NCBI GenBank assembly: GCA_003117195.1
Contig: BDSI01000011.1
Coordinates: 963,180 to 1,027,179, forward strand
Direction: 5' to 3'
Length of the DNA stretch: 64,000 nt
DNA from: Eudorina sp. 2006-703-Eu-15
Taxonomy: Eukaryota; Chlorophyta; Chlorophyceae; Chlamydomonadales; Volvocaceae
This document shows, piece by piece, positions 35,045 to 47,527 of this stretch. The stretch's first letter is position 1, and every line of letters starts with the position of its first letter. The position numbers and the translations under genes are program-made. The notes under the pieces were generated by a model that saw only the letters and a list, made by a program, of their open reading frames with translations, did no database searches and had not been told where the DNA came from.

Positions 35045-38000
35045 CTACACGCACTCCTCGGAGGTGCAGGCCAGTGACCCCGTCTCGAAGCTGCGGAAGG
35101 TGCCCTGCGAGTAGCCGGAGGTAGGCAGGGTCCGCACGCACCCGAGCTGATGATGAAGGCTGGCGCCGGTTGTGCTAGCTAGGAAATCCCCTCTTAGCCT
35201 CCCTTGGGCGATCGATCCCTCGGTCCGAGTCATCCGGTTTCCGGCTCATAACATGCGGGGGTGGCGCTTGCAGGAAGCTAGGGCCGAATGGTCAGGCGGC
35301 CCTATGCGCGCGCCTCGATGGGGTGGAAGGGGACGTGGGCGTGTGAGCGTTAGTGAGAAAAGCTGTATGCGCGCGCATTTTGTGCCCCCACCAAGCAGCA
35401 GCAGAAAGTGCGTCCCCTTACTCGCTTCTGCCGCATAAACCTCAGAGAGGGCCCCCTGCTGCCTACATACCCGATTGCAGGCCTCCAGGATCTCCGCCAG
35501 CTCGTTGGCTACCTCGGCCGCCGCGGGTCTCCGCACCGGGTCTTCGTCCCAGCAGGAGGTAATGATCTGCTGCAGCCGTGCGGAGCAGCGCGAGGCGTGG
35601 ATGGCGGTGAGCGGTAGCCGCTTGTGCAGCATCGACACCTGCAAGGCCGGCCGCGTGCAGGGGCTCATCATCATTTGAGTCGAGGTAAGGATACATACCA
35701 TCCAATCATCCATATGTCGTCGTTCGAGTCCTAGGGGTTCGAGTCCTAGGGTGACGACATTGTTCGGAAGCGTGAGGTTATGGCTAGCTGCCGAGATGGG
35801 AAGTTGAGATCACATTTGATGGATTGAGATTCGCACGCTAGGTTGGTGGCGATTGCTGAACCCTCTGTCTCTACGGATGTGCGTGTGAATGGATGAGGTG
35901 GGATCCTTAATTGGCAGGATCAACCGCCTTGGACCCTCCGTCGGTTCGTATGGCGTAGGTTCGGTGTGATGATGGTCGCATACCATCATGCAAACCGCGA
36001 AATAAACCCCTGGGCAGGGCCCGGAAACCTATCCATACTGTAACGGTATTACTAATATACGTCCAATACATCCATATGTACTGCCTGCCATTAAATCGTC
36101 AGTTGCGCTGAAGCCGTGCGGAGAACTGAATGGAAGGCTTGTCTCGGGCACGTGATTGCCGTGCAAGCATGCGCGGCGGCGCCGATGCCTGAAATAAAGG
36201 CCGGTCGCTCTGCCTTTCCAAGGTCGATAGATGCCGCTTTATTGTGCTACGTGCCGCACCTGAAACGCGACCACCACGATATTGCAGCCCACCCAGGGTC
36301 GGGCACCCGCCAGCATCTCCCAGAGGAGGACACCCAGAGAAAACATGTCCTGGAGGCAGGGGCAGGTAGATAGGCGGAGCCAAGCAAGGGGCGAATCCAA
36401 CAGAGGCGGGGCAACAGAAGTGAAATCAATTATCATTATGATTTTAAATAATGAGAGGGCGGCATTCACAGCGGCGGCATGTCGACTCGTACCGCTCCTC
36501 TGGGTCCACATTCATGGGCGAGGGTCTTCAGCCCGGTGTGTTGGACCGACCATCGACCCCTGTCACTCTGTGCGGCCGCATGCACGAGCACGAATATCCC
36601 CGGCAGCTGACGGTGGCCGCCCGGAGGAGGCAACGAACTCACCGCCTTGTGAGAAATGGTGGTGTTGTTCACGTCAAAGCACTCCTGCGGAACCACCACG
36701 GCAAACAAATTGTATTCTTCCATCCAGAACGGTTTTGATTTGATCTGACTCGTAATTAACGTACTATCAAAGGGCGGTGGCTGGGAGCATCTACCGGCGT
36801 GCGCGGGCTTGCCGTTCCGTTGTAGAGGCTCATGTCAGCAAAGCTCAGCAGAGCGGCATCAATGTGGGGGGCCTGGTCATCGAAACCCAAGCACAGCCAA
36901 AGCTGTTCAAACAAACACACACACGCCTTTCCTCAAGCACCCCAAACAAGGCGCAGCCTGTCAGCGAGCTTGATCTCAACACGCCCCAGCCCGCAATATC
37001 CCAGCCCGCCCGTGACGCCCTAGCTAGCCCTCCAACCGGAAACGTACCGGGGCCATGTACGGCGGCTGTTATGGATGAGTCGCAAGTCACAAGTCGGTCC
37101 AGTTGGCCGTTAGTAGCGGTTACCGGCGGCGGTTGGTGACAGGGCCAGCAGGAATTAAGGGAGGGTGACGTTGAGAGACAGCCTGGCATGTCATGGATGG
37201 GCGGTTTGGCGGGTGCGACAAACCCAGTCGTAACCTCGTACGGCACCTTGCAACAAGTCTTGGAGGAAGGTTCGCCCCGTCCTGCCCCGCCCCGCCCCGC
37301 AGTCCCCCTACCGTTCCCGCCTCGGGGCTCGTGGTGGGGGCCACAGTCATACGGAGTCGCGACAGTCCGAAGTCCTGCAGTACAAAGTACGATAAGTGTA
37401 CGAAATTGGTGGCTATGCAAGCGGCGATGGTGAGCATGAGAGTAGGCGGCTCGCGCAATGACGGCAACAATGACAGGATGTCGTCAATGAGTGGCGGCGG
37501 CCCACAAACCTGCCCGGAGCTCTGTGTTCACCATGAAAATCGCCTCCACGTCCCAAACCCGGTGCAACCCATACCCTTCCGCGCGCCCACACCCGAAAGG
37601 CCCCATCCCTGACACCCAACCACACATGTGCGGCGCCCTCCTTACTTACCCCCAGCTTGACGGCAGGTGTGTTGCTACCGGGGTTGCTGATTAGCACATT
37701 GCCGGGCTGCGGAGATGGCCGGGGTAGAGCCGGGCACGGAAAGGTCGTGCGAAAACAACGTTAATGTCTGGTACCGGTCCTCTGGGAGTGGTTGGGAAGG
37801 TTTGGGGCTGCGCCACGGAGGGTAACCGCCCCTGGCATCGCAACGGAATCGGATGGTTCGATTGCCCTGCGGGCCTTATACCAGCGCCCCTGGACACCTT
37901 CATCGGGTTGTTGTGGATTCCGTACTCAACTATGGACGGTGCTGCAGTGCATACCACACCCTGGAGCTCTGGGGGTGTCGTACCTTTAGGTCCCGATGTA

Positions 38001-41000
38001 CGACAGTCGGATGCAGGTACGCAAGCGCTCGACACACACACGTCGCGATGTGGAGTACCTGGCGGGTTAGGGAAGGTCAGGGCAGGGAGGGAGGCCCGGG
38101 ACCAGGAGAGTGAAGTATAGAATAAAAACAGTGGGGCAATCAGTACGGCGGCTGTACGGCAAGGGGCAGGCAAAGGATGGGCGCATGGGCCACACACGAC
38201 TCAATCTGCGCCCGTCTAACGACGAAACCATTTGTACAGCGTTCCATCCCGCCCCTCCTCCGATACATACTTTGGGCAACGGTAGTTTGTCGCCGTACAG
38301 AGAGTTGCCGTACATCAGTTTATCCAGTGATGTCTCCATGAGCTCCATCACAAGACACATCCGGGGCGGTGTCGCACACGCCGCCAGCAGCCGCACCACG
38401 TTGGGGTGCTCGCAGCGCCCGAGCACCTGCGGGCGGGCGGGCGGGCGGGCGGGACAGTGACGGTGAGGAAGCCGGGACTAGGCGGGACCAGGGAGGGGAA
38501 GCGGGGCGCGTACAGGCAACAGGGGAACGAGTCTCCTGTGAGAGCCCACACACAGAGGCATGCTCCAGTGGTTACAACACATGAATTCGGGAAGATGCAT
38601 GATGAGACAAGTAGGGGTCGGCTTCCTTGAAAGCCGGAAAAAGGGCGGGGCCCCCCACAATCCGTACAGACCGCTTGCTTTACAACGAAAACTCTGTTAC
38701 CGCGCAAGAGTGTGAGAGAGTGAAAGGGTGCCATTGAGGGTGTCGTTGATGTTGAAGGTGGATCGGTGTACATTATCGTAACCCAAACCCATTATCGTAA
38801 CGCTAGTCGCCTCTGCACTACCACATCCGTCTGTCAAGCAGATGATCACAAATCAAGCTTGAAGCATTCTGGCCGTGAAACTTTCGTTGTTTGGTCCGTC
38901 GGCAAGCTTGCAACCCTTCTGCTGCACGCGTGCAGCAGACGTGAACCTCTAAAGTTTGCTACAATGGTTACATAGCAATGTAAAGCAAAAGCAGGGTGCA
39001 AAAAAATCGCGGACTATCGGAACTGGAGAACTCGTTGGTACTCGGTATGCTATCCCTTTGCATCTTGAAACTTTGATTCGATACATAATGTTGAATTGTA
39101 TTCATCTGGCAAAACAGAAAGGCAAATCTTGGTGTTGATGGCATCTAACATCAGAACACTATGGAAGTTCAATTTAGCACGCGCCGCCCATTTTTAATCC
39201 AAGTATTCATCACGCGGCACCTGTTGCAACAAACATGAGCGCGAGAGGCGCTGGGTGGATGTTGACTCGGGTCCATGGAGACCGCGGAGCTTTACTTTGA
39301 CCGTTTGTGCGCAAAGAATTTTTTTCAGCCAAACCAAAGTTACCTTGCAATAGAGGACAATTAATATGACAAACATTGCGAATTAGTTTAGCGGATAATG
39401 AACGTTTTGCCGTTACCCACGGACACACGGACACACGGACGGACATGGGCAATCCTAGGGGGCGGGGCCCCCCGAACGCGCTTCGCGCTGGGCCCCCCCC
39501 CAAAAATGACAAAGACTGCGCAGTTGCACGCACATACCTCTTTCATTACTGTGAAGCTAACATAACTAATATAATGTAATATAATAGTAAAATATGTTAC
39601 TATTATATGTGTTAAAATATGTTAACACAGTATGTTATGATATATTACGGTATACGGATACCATAATCGTATTATATTATATAACTGTAATTACAATTTT
39701 TATTGTTTATCATAGTTTTGTTATTAACTTACACAAGTGAACGAGACTCAGTGGACTGCCCACGTGTAGGAACACACTCCAGTGGGGACGACATACAATT
39801 TTGAAAAAACGCCTGGGTGGAAAGTGACTGACATCGGGCCGTTGCCCCTCTCGTTTCTTTGAAGCTATGAACAGGATCCTACATCTCCCACTCACTCCGA
39901 GCCATGAGGAATGGGATACACGCAGCGCCCGCTGCCACTGCCATCACCTCTCACCTCCACTTCATGCGCGAATGCCTTGATCAGCGCATCCGAGAGGAAT
40001 GCCCCGTCAAAATGCGGCCCTGCCGCCGCATGACCGTCCGCCATGTTGGCCTCCGCTGCCAGCAAGGTGCAGTCGTCCGCATGCTGTGGGTGTTCCGGAT
40101 CCGGCTGCATCAGCAGCTGCGGCGGGGGTCGCACTGCCACTCCTGCCGGGGCCTGCGGCAGCTTTGGCGGCATCCAGCACTCAACCACTTTAACCGCCAC
40201 CTTCCGGCCGCAGTACATCCCCTCCATGACTCGGCCGAAGGCGCCCTTGCCGCGTGTCACCGAGAGCAGCGTCACCACCGCCGGGGACGACTGGTCCTGC
40301 GGTGCGCTCTGGCGATGTTGTTGCCCGGCTGCCGTACTGCTGCTGTCCGCAGCGGCGGCGCCGCCGCCAGGGGTCAGCGGCCCGGCGGCCATTGGGCCCA
40401 TGAGGGTGGCCTGCGTCTGCAGATACACGCCCAGCTGAAGGTCCTCTCGGTGCGGTGTCAGGGGCGTCACAAGCATCTCTGCAGGAAGCGGCGCGGGTGA
40501 TGATACGGTGGCGGCAGTGTGTGGCGAGGAGGCTACGTGCGTCAACATGGGGCGCTTTTGTGAGCAGTGTTGGGTGCGGTGGATATACAGCGGCAACGGG
40601 TCGGTCGGAATGGGTCCCCGGGGCGTTAGCGCACCGTCCGTTCCTGCCACATCAATAATCCTCCCTGCTGCGGGGATCCGGAACGTCACGCTGCCCGCGA
40701 TGCGGTGGCTGGCCACGGCCGCGGCACCTGCCATACTGCCGTCCTGGCCTCACCCACCCACCCCACCGACCCAGCCCACCTCCGCAGTCGTCCGACAAGT
40801 TCCGCGTCTCCATCTCCGAGCTCTGCATCCCTCCCCGTGTGCCCTCGCCGCCCGGCAGGGACCCGGTGGATGCCCGTGTGGCTACCACGACCGCCTCGGA
40901 GTCGCTGAGGCCGGGGCGGTGAAGGCAGCAGGGCACATCTGAGTCAGATCACACATGTACATGTATGGCCGCGGTGGCCTTGCACGTGGGCGGTTTGTAA

Positions 41001-43709
41001 CTGGGGTTTTCTTGGCGATGTGTAGCTTGGTTGTAGCTCTTGGCGGTCCGTGCAGCTCTTCAACCTATCCTCCGGAATGCTCGTCTCGCCACAGCCTGTA
41101 CGGTCTACGGTGTTGTTGGCGTAGGGTGTGGAGTGAGGAGCTCGTTGGTTTTGGAAATGGTTTTGTTATAGCCGGTTCAGAGGGCTGCGTGCCGCATGCC
41201 GGCCCATGCCGCCAACGCTGGGCAAGTCGACGGTGAGGCCCGAAAGTTCTCGAACGAGCAAGCAGCTGCGAGCCAACGCCCTCCCAAGTACGGCAGCACA
41301 ACACACGACCCATATTCAGCGGGTTCCTTACGAAGCCCACGACCCATAATCGGCACCTGAGCTTCCGGCCGGGGAGACCGCCGCTCTTGGACGCAGCCAT
41401 GGGTCCCCCACTGTTGGTGCAGGTGCTGGGCGGAGCTGTCGCCGCGGCCACTGCCAGCCCTACCGCCGCCACCTGAGAGCCCACGAACTCAGCAAAGTCG
41501 CACTCCGAGCTGCCGGACCGACGCCTCGGACGGCAGGCCCCTCGTCGGAACACCAGCAGCGCAGCGAGCACGACTAGGAGCCCTGGTGCGGTTGGGCAGG
41601 GGGACAACACGCCCGTAGGGTGTGACATTCATTGAGGTGGCAGCTGGCGGAATGCGGGGATACAGACATGTCTTCCGGGTGTACACGTGAAGACGTGATC
41701 ATGACAGCTCGGCAACTCGCGACACCGGACGCACGCACCTCCCACCACACCGACCACCAACGCGACCACCAACGTAGTGTTGACGGAGCCGCTACCGCCG
41801 CTCCCTCCAGCGCCGCCGGCAGCGGTGACGCCGACGCCCTCAGCGGCGGTCACATTCAGCAACGCCGCCAGCAGGCAGCCCACAGGTGAAACCCGCTCGA
41901 TGCAGGCCTTGTCTACCAGCATCTCACACGCAAGAATCGTGTTGCGCAGGACGACATGCATGTTGTTGGGCACGGGGCTGCCCGCGTCATTGACGTCAGC
42001 GCCGTACAGTACGAAGTCCTCCTCCATAACCGTGTCCGGCCAGCAGCGCTTCAGCGCCGGCGCCGCCGTGTCATTGATGCATCCAGTCTGTGGTCACACC
42101 CGGCGGGTCACAGCACGCGACGGGGTGTGTGTTTGCGAGTCCGGGTCCAAGGCAGCACCATCGCAGGCACTCCACTGCACGGCTTTGGCACAACAAGTGT
42201 GGCCAGATAAACTAGATACGACAGGAAACCTTATGGCATTCAGAAGCTGCCGCCACTGCCATTCAGAAGCTGCCGCCACTGCCAATCAGAAGCACTTGAG
42301 TCCATCCACACCTGATTCCACGTCGAGGAGCGCTGAATGCCCGGTGGGTAACCATCTGGGCGCAGCATGGCGGCGTGGTTGGTTACCCGGTAGGCGTCCG
42401 GCAGGCAGGCAGCTGCGCCCGTGGCAAGTCCCCCCAAGGCGGCGCGGACACGTGGGCGGGCTCAGGCTCAGGCTCAATCGAGGGGCTTTGGCACACGTTT
42501 CAACCAACCCAACAGCACAACTGAACCAGCTGAGGGCTAGGCCGACGGTGCGCGGTTTCGTGTCAGGACGACTGGAGGAGCTCTAGGGCACATGTGGTAT
42601 AAGGCGTCCGCATCTGGCCATGTGAAAGACATTTCCCACAATGCACGGCAGTCGTACATCACTTGCTGGTGGTGCACGAGCCAGCCAGGCAACCCCGATG
42701 GCGAAAGCAAACAAAGTGTGGATGCGTCCGGCGGAGCGTTTGCTGGAAAGGCCGTTGCGCAACTTACGTAGCACAACCACGACGTCCTCTACAACCAGGT
42801 CCGCAACGCCGCCCGGAAGTGCCGGAGCAAATATATCAAAGCCTGTGGCACACCCACGCAACACTGCTGCATCAGGTTCAAGTTTAGCTGACCTCCGACA
42901 TCGTCAGGCCCGCTCCCCCACAAGGTTCGCCAGGCCCGGTCCGCGCCCCCCCCCCGGTTGGCGTGCAAGCAACATGAGCACCGAGCGGCGGTGAGCAACA
43001 ACCACTCAGGGCATCAGGATTGTATGGCGTCAGATATCATGGTGCGGGCTTGAAACAGGAGCAAGAGTGGCGTACATCACGAGGGTTCCTGAGAGAAGTA
43101 AGCCATCGGTATTTTAGGCAGCACTTGGCTCAGGCGGCCGGTCTCGTACCTGGCGCGCGAGACACGCTGTCGCGACGCACGCCCTCTAGTACAAGATTTT
43201 TGAATGTGATGGTGAGGCCGTGGGACAGGCGGATCTGCAGGGGTGCCAACGATACGCCTCATTTTACCGCCACTCTGCCGCCTACGACTTGGACGCCGCG
43301 AAGCCGCGGCAGCGGGCATCCATCCTACCTTTCTCTGAACATAGTTCAGGCGAAGAGTCGGGTAATTCGCAAAGCTCGGGCTGCCCATGACGGTAACGTT
43401 TCTGGTGAGGTCAATGGCTTCAGGCGAGCGCCACCCTGAGTCGGTGACGCCCAAAACGGCCGTGGCGATCCAGATAAGCTCCACGTTTTCATCAGCAAGC
43501 GCTGTCGCAAACTCAATTCCATTCTGGACCGCAACAGGCAAGCTAGCGAGCATGCGATGTGAACCGCTGGCCGTTTCAATAGCGGTCGACGATGCCTGTT
43601 CCAGGCCTTTAGAACTTGTTGCTCCTGCTAGAAGTATAAAATGGAGTAATGTACACAGGATTCCCGTAGATATTCTTGTGTGGTGGTCAAATCGCTGCGG
43701 ATGCATCAT
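35045..43709 (-). CDS. Receptor-like Ser/Thr protein kinase B, paralogue of kinase A
   Basis: Predicted 961 residues. Exons, in order: 43329-43709, 43150-43234, 42768-42842, 42312-42412, 41739-42087, 41357-41582, 40780-40904, 39955-40727, 38271-38426, 37984-38058, 37650-37706, 37312-37374, 37048-37065, 36643-36684, 36260-36349, 35471-35638, 35045-35146. All 16 intron positions and phases equal those of kinase A. Signal peptide (GILCTLLHFILLAGATS), LTRNVTVMGSPSF ectodomain, one transmembrane helix at the same splice junction, then a kinase with GKGAFGRV, VAVK, HRDLKPGN, DFG, PPYMAPE and CWDEDPVRRP; predicted active. It ends earlier than A: GAG GAG TGC GTG TAG replaces the frame that runs on in A. 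A longer N-terminus from 43940 is open but has no signal-peptide logic. Intron 8 is 1.5 kb, against 0.4 kb in A. Confidence 0.88.
37048..37065 (-). other. 18-nt microexon coding PPYMAP in kinase B
   Basis: Same six codons (one synonymous change, TAC for TAT) and the same flanking CAG and GTACGT as in kinase A, showing that both the microexon and its splicing predate the duplication. Confidence 0.85.
38590..39900. mobile_element. Insertion(s) enlarging intron 8 of kinase B
   Basis: Kinase A's equivalent intron is 376 bp (20176-20551). Here the intron has ~1.5 kb, including a GC-rich hairpin block (GGGGCGGGGCCCCCCGAACG near 39459, followed by CGCTTCGCGC) and a strongly AT-rich stretch at about 39545-39720. 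The element's ends and class are not clear. Confidence 0.5.
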
Positions 43710-44716
43710 TGTCGTGATAATGTTGATATAGGAACAATCCTCAGAATGACTCCCGAGCTTCGAAGGCAGCGTGTATAACGAAAATAGGGGTGACAGAAAC
43801 GAGGTTACGATGACAAGTGGTAAGCGATGCTCGTCAGCGCTCCTGATACTCTCAATAAGCTTGTGGTATCGGATTAAAGGGCCAGATGATTTGTATACGG
43901 TCCTGCGGCCGGTTTTGGCTTTGTCTTGCTGGAATTGCATAAACAGGTGATGTGATACGTCAGGTGACGTGGTATGTCATGTTGTTATTTAAACAACCTG
44001 TTAGTTACGTGCAACGAGGCCCGTTGCGCTTTTCGGGTAACTGTAAGGTACCTGTGTACAAACCTGTATTTTCTACGGGTGTACTTTGTTCAATTGGCCA
44101 TTTGTTAGGGCCTGAGGGCGTTCTCGCGACACAGTCCAAATAATTACCTATAGGCTTGATGGGGCTGGACCTTGGTCGCAAGCGGCGATTCATCGACTGT
44201 ACCGTACACCCCAATTTTGCTCGTCCGCGACCATGTAAATGCGTCGAGGAAGTAAGGCGCCTCAAAGTCTAGTTTTTTTATACTTTTAGTGAAGGGACAC
44301 AATGTAGACGTTGCCAGCGAGATAAAGACCAGCGATGGGGCGGGGACACGTCAGGCCGTCGTCAGCGGAGGCAATAAATACCACATACACACGGCACCTG
44401 CTGCTGTACTAGCCGTACGTGCGCCAGCGCGCTCGGGCGTCACTAGACAAGAGAGATAGAGAGATAGAGAATGATCGGAGGGATGCGTGCGTGGCTGTAA
44501 GGTAGACGCAAAGGCTCGCTTACCGGATGGTAGGTTTGGGACTAACAGGGGCTCCCTACCTATATTGTGGGCGTCTGTATGCACAGCGGCTTTATTTGCC
44601 GTCCTTACAGTGGTGGTGTTGGGGTTCGTTGGCGGTTGCCGGTACTCATCAGAAGGTTTTGGCTAGCTGGCGGTTGCTGTAGGAGGATGGTGATCGAATG
44701 AGAGACGGATGTGTGT

Positions 44717-44929
44717 TGAAACACAACGTCCTAATTAGTCCCATTTAGGTGGGACCAAAAAGCCCCGATTAAGGATGTGTGAGCCGTCATAACGAATGCG
44801 GCCACCGAACGAGTACGGCAATGTACGGAAAGTGTCCCGATAGTCCATTTAACGATTAGGACGTATTAAAAGATTAACGAGTAACGATACGAATACGGAG
44901 AAGAAGTGTAACGAGCCTTGCGCGTTACA
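44717..44929 (-). repeat. LTR (3' LTR in element orientation)
   Basis: 213 bp, ends TG...CA on the plus strand; preceded by TGTGT. Confidence 0.88.
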
Positions 44930-45619
44930 TACGTCCTCCCTTAATTGGCTGGCGTCCCGACAGCTGACTCATCAATCACGCCGCCACGCTTACGCATGTA
45001 AAAGCGGAGTGGGTAAGACTCCACTGGCAGTGACCAATGCACGAAAGAAACCCATAAAACGAGTAGGTGAGCGAACGGTCCGGCCGGACTTAGGATTCAC
45101 GGTTACAAGGGGGACCAACAACCAAGTTGATCGCTCGCCGTACAGGCGTAGACGGACTGTTCATCCTACCCCAGGGGCATGCCCTGCACGAAGCAAGGAG
45201 CCATGCCAAAGAATAGAAGCCAGGGAACCACCGGACCCAAGCCTTCAAAAGTACGAACTGCCGAAGGGCAGGAGCAAACCGCGGCCAACAATCAGCCGAA
45301 AGACACATAGGGCTGCCACATAGGGCCCGGAAGACACAACGCACCGACGCAGCCAATCCCGCACCAGAGTACGGGAGAATCCAATTATTCAGCCAGGGAC
45401 CACCAGCACCAAGCCAACAAATAGAAGAGCACGAGACTACGAGCGCCAGGCCCACCGTACGCGAATAGGACACAAGGCAAGGGGGGCGGGACCAGGGGAC
45501 CCCTACAACCCCCTCAGTTCAGTAAGTCCAGCACGGACACCGCGCGCGGAAGCGGACCCGGCCGAGCAGGCGGGGTGTATGACGTATCACACAGTCAGGT
45601 CATGCCACAGGCACTCAGA

Positions 45620-46574
45620 TCACCCACGCGGGGATGCAGGGGGAGAGTCGACGTCCAGGGGAGCATTCAAGACAACACGCCCATTCACATTGCAGAGGAA
45701 CGGGTGGTGAGAGGGAACGGAACCCCAATTCCGGGGGGCCAGCCCCAGGGCGGCGAAGGAAGCGAGGCGGGCCCAAAAGTCAGCAGCCACCTCAACCGTG
45801 ACCGCCGCGAGACGCCCCCCCAGCAGGGCGGTACGCTGGTCCCACACATTGTACATGCGTTGGCGGCCGCGCTCCAGGGCCGCCAAGGCCGCCAGGGCCA
45901 CGACATCCCAGACTGGCGGATGTAAACCCGGCGGGCAGACCACAAGCCACAGGTGGTGCCGCTGAAGACCCGAAACTAGCCTCCCGATCGACGCCCCCAA
46001 CGCCAGCCCTAACACCTCCCGCAGCGACTGCGCAACAGGGCAATCCCAGAAAAGGTGCCGCCGAACCCAGCACGATCCCGATCCCGAAATGGCCGCGCCA
46101 CAGGGGCAGCAGGCCGCTGCACGGAGGCGCGGTCCGCCTGGCCGCGCCGCGCTGGCCGAAACAGCGGGGAAGCCCGCGACCCCATGCACCGCCAGCCGCC
46201 AGCCGCCAAAGCCTGCGCAGGGTGCTGCGGAAGTCGACCAGGGCGGATGGCGGCACCGGCAACTGCCCATATGCATCCGCAATATAAGCCAGGTGCCGGT
46301 CCGCCAGGTCCTGCAGGGGAGGGCCGAGCTGTAAGGCCGTGGCAGTCTGCGACGGTTGCGACGGTTGCGAAGGTGTCAGTGCGGGCGACAATGACTGGGA
46401 CGACGGTGCGACTGGTTTGCGTGCTTTCCAGTACGCGCGAAGCAAATCCGCACAATTGGTTAGGTTCACTTCCGGCTCCCAACAGTCATACTCAGGACCT
46501 TGACCTTTCCAACGCATTAAGAAGTAACGAGTGCGATGACGTTTGTGTATCATCGACATCTGAATCAGCTGCAC
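45620..46574 (-). pseudogene. Chromodomain and zinc-binding remnants in the LTR element
   Basis: From 46574 the minus strand codes TRYFLMRWKGQGPEYDCWEP and then EVNLTNCADLLRAYW, a chromodomain C-terminal half like that at the end of chromovirus integrases. A second frame (46282-45620) gives HLFWDCPVAQSLREVLGLAL, a His/Cys motif common in algal retroelements. The two frames overlap, so at least one frameshift separates them. The chromodomain lies close to the 5' LTR, as expected after a deletion of nearly all of gag-pol. Confidence 0.7.
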
Positions 46575-46668
46575 GCTGCTCAGCGGCCCCTGCGGCCGTC
46601 GTAGCGGCCGGGTCGGCCATCAGACCTAACACAGCGGAAACAATAGGAACGACGCGTCTCGATACCAA

Positions 46669-46881
46669 TGAAACACAACGTCCTAATTAGTCCCATTTAG
46701 GTGGGACCAAAAAGCCCCGATTAAGGATGTGTGAGCCGTCATAACGAATGCGGCCACCGAACGAGTACGGCAATGTACGAAAAGTGTCCCGATAGTCCTT
46801 TTAACGATTACGACGTATTAAAAGATTAACGAATAACGATACGAATACGGAGAAGAAGTGTAACGAGCCTTGCGCGTTACA
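46669..46881 (-). repeat. LTR (5' LTR in element orientation)
   Basis: 213 bp, matches 44717-44929 apart from about four bases; followed by TGTGT. Confidence 0.88.
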
Positions 46882-47527
46882 TGTGTGCTCGTCCCAGGCA
46901 TGCCATCCCCAGCACCAGGTGTATGCACCATGTGTATATGTGTATCCCCAGCACCAGATGTATGTGTATGCGTATGTGTGTGTACCTATTGAATCAGTCA
47001 ACTTCCATGATTCCCCAGATCTCGTATGTATAGTCCATGCCGATGCCTGCGTCAGTTGATGTCGGAACGTGTGTGCACGCACCACACTAGCCAGCCAGCT
47101 AAGGCCTTCGCTCGTCCGTGCATGCTGCCAGCTTGCGTACGGTGGTCCCTGACTCGCCCGAATGGGTGTGTGACGGCCATACACACGCCTGCTGGATGGT
47201 GGCAGCGATTTACAGGTAGGCTCAGCGAGCCTGGCCGCCCCTACGTACCCCTTCAACCCACCCATACTATCTAGCTTTTGAGTCGAGTTCGCCATGCAAT
47301 CAGACGCAAACCAATTTACACCATTACCGAAATAACTGAAAACCCACGTTACTGTCTCCCAGGAAGGGAAGTGCAAATCAGGAAAGGGGGGAAAACTGCC
47401 GGGCACTCGCCCAGGCTCGCCACGTGCGCTGTCCCGCACCACAATAACACACGGCGAGCACCTGCACACGCGCGTAGGCCGCCGCACCGGCGATGTCCTA
47501 AGCGCATACACCCCCATCACCAAGTCC

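Larger units (their letters stand above)
44717..46881 (-). mobile_element. LTR retrotransposon remnant (chromovirus-like), 2.17 kb
   Basis: Two 213-bp LTRs (44717-44929, 46669-46881) differ at about four positions (98 percent alike by eye), begin TGAAACACAA and end CGTTACA. A 5-bp target duplication TGTGT flanks the element, and the unoccupied sequence is seen at the other copy of segment R. On the minus strand, a primer-binding-like TGGTATCGAGAC follows the LTR at 46669, and a purine tract AAGGGAGGA precedes the one at 44929, so the element runs on the minus strand. The 1.74-kb interior lacks gag, protease, reverse transcriptase and integrase core, so it is non-autonomous. Confidence 0.88.
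44321..47276 (-). repeat. Duplicated segment R, inverted copy split by an LTR element
   Basis: 44321-44716 and 46882-47276 together match 30159-30948 in reverse orientation. The LTR element lies exactly between them. Confidence 0.8.

Noticed and set aside
39210..39579. Gene in kinase B intron 8 (GGGPARSAFGG-type frame)
   Set aside because: Made by a GC-rich palindromic repeat; no domain and open on both strands.
43710..43940. Extended N-terminus of kinase B from 43940
   Set aside because: Open but without similarity to kinase A; the signal peptide starts at the MM at 43709.
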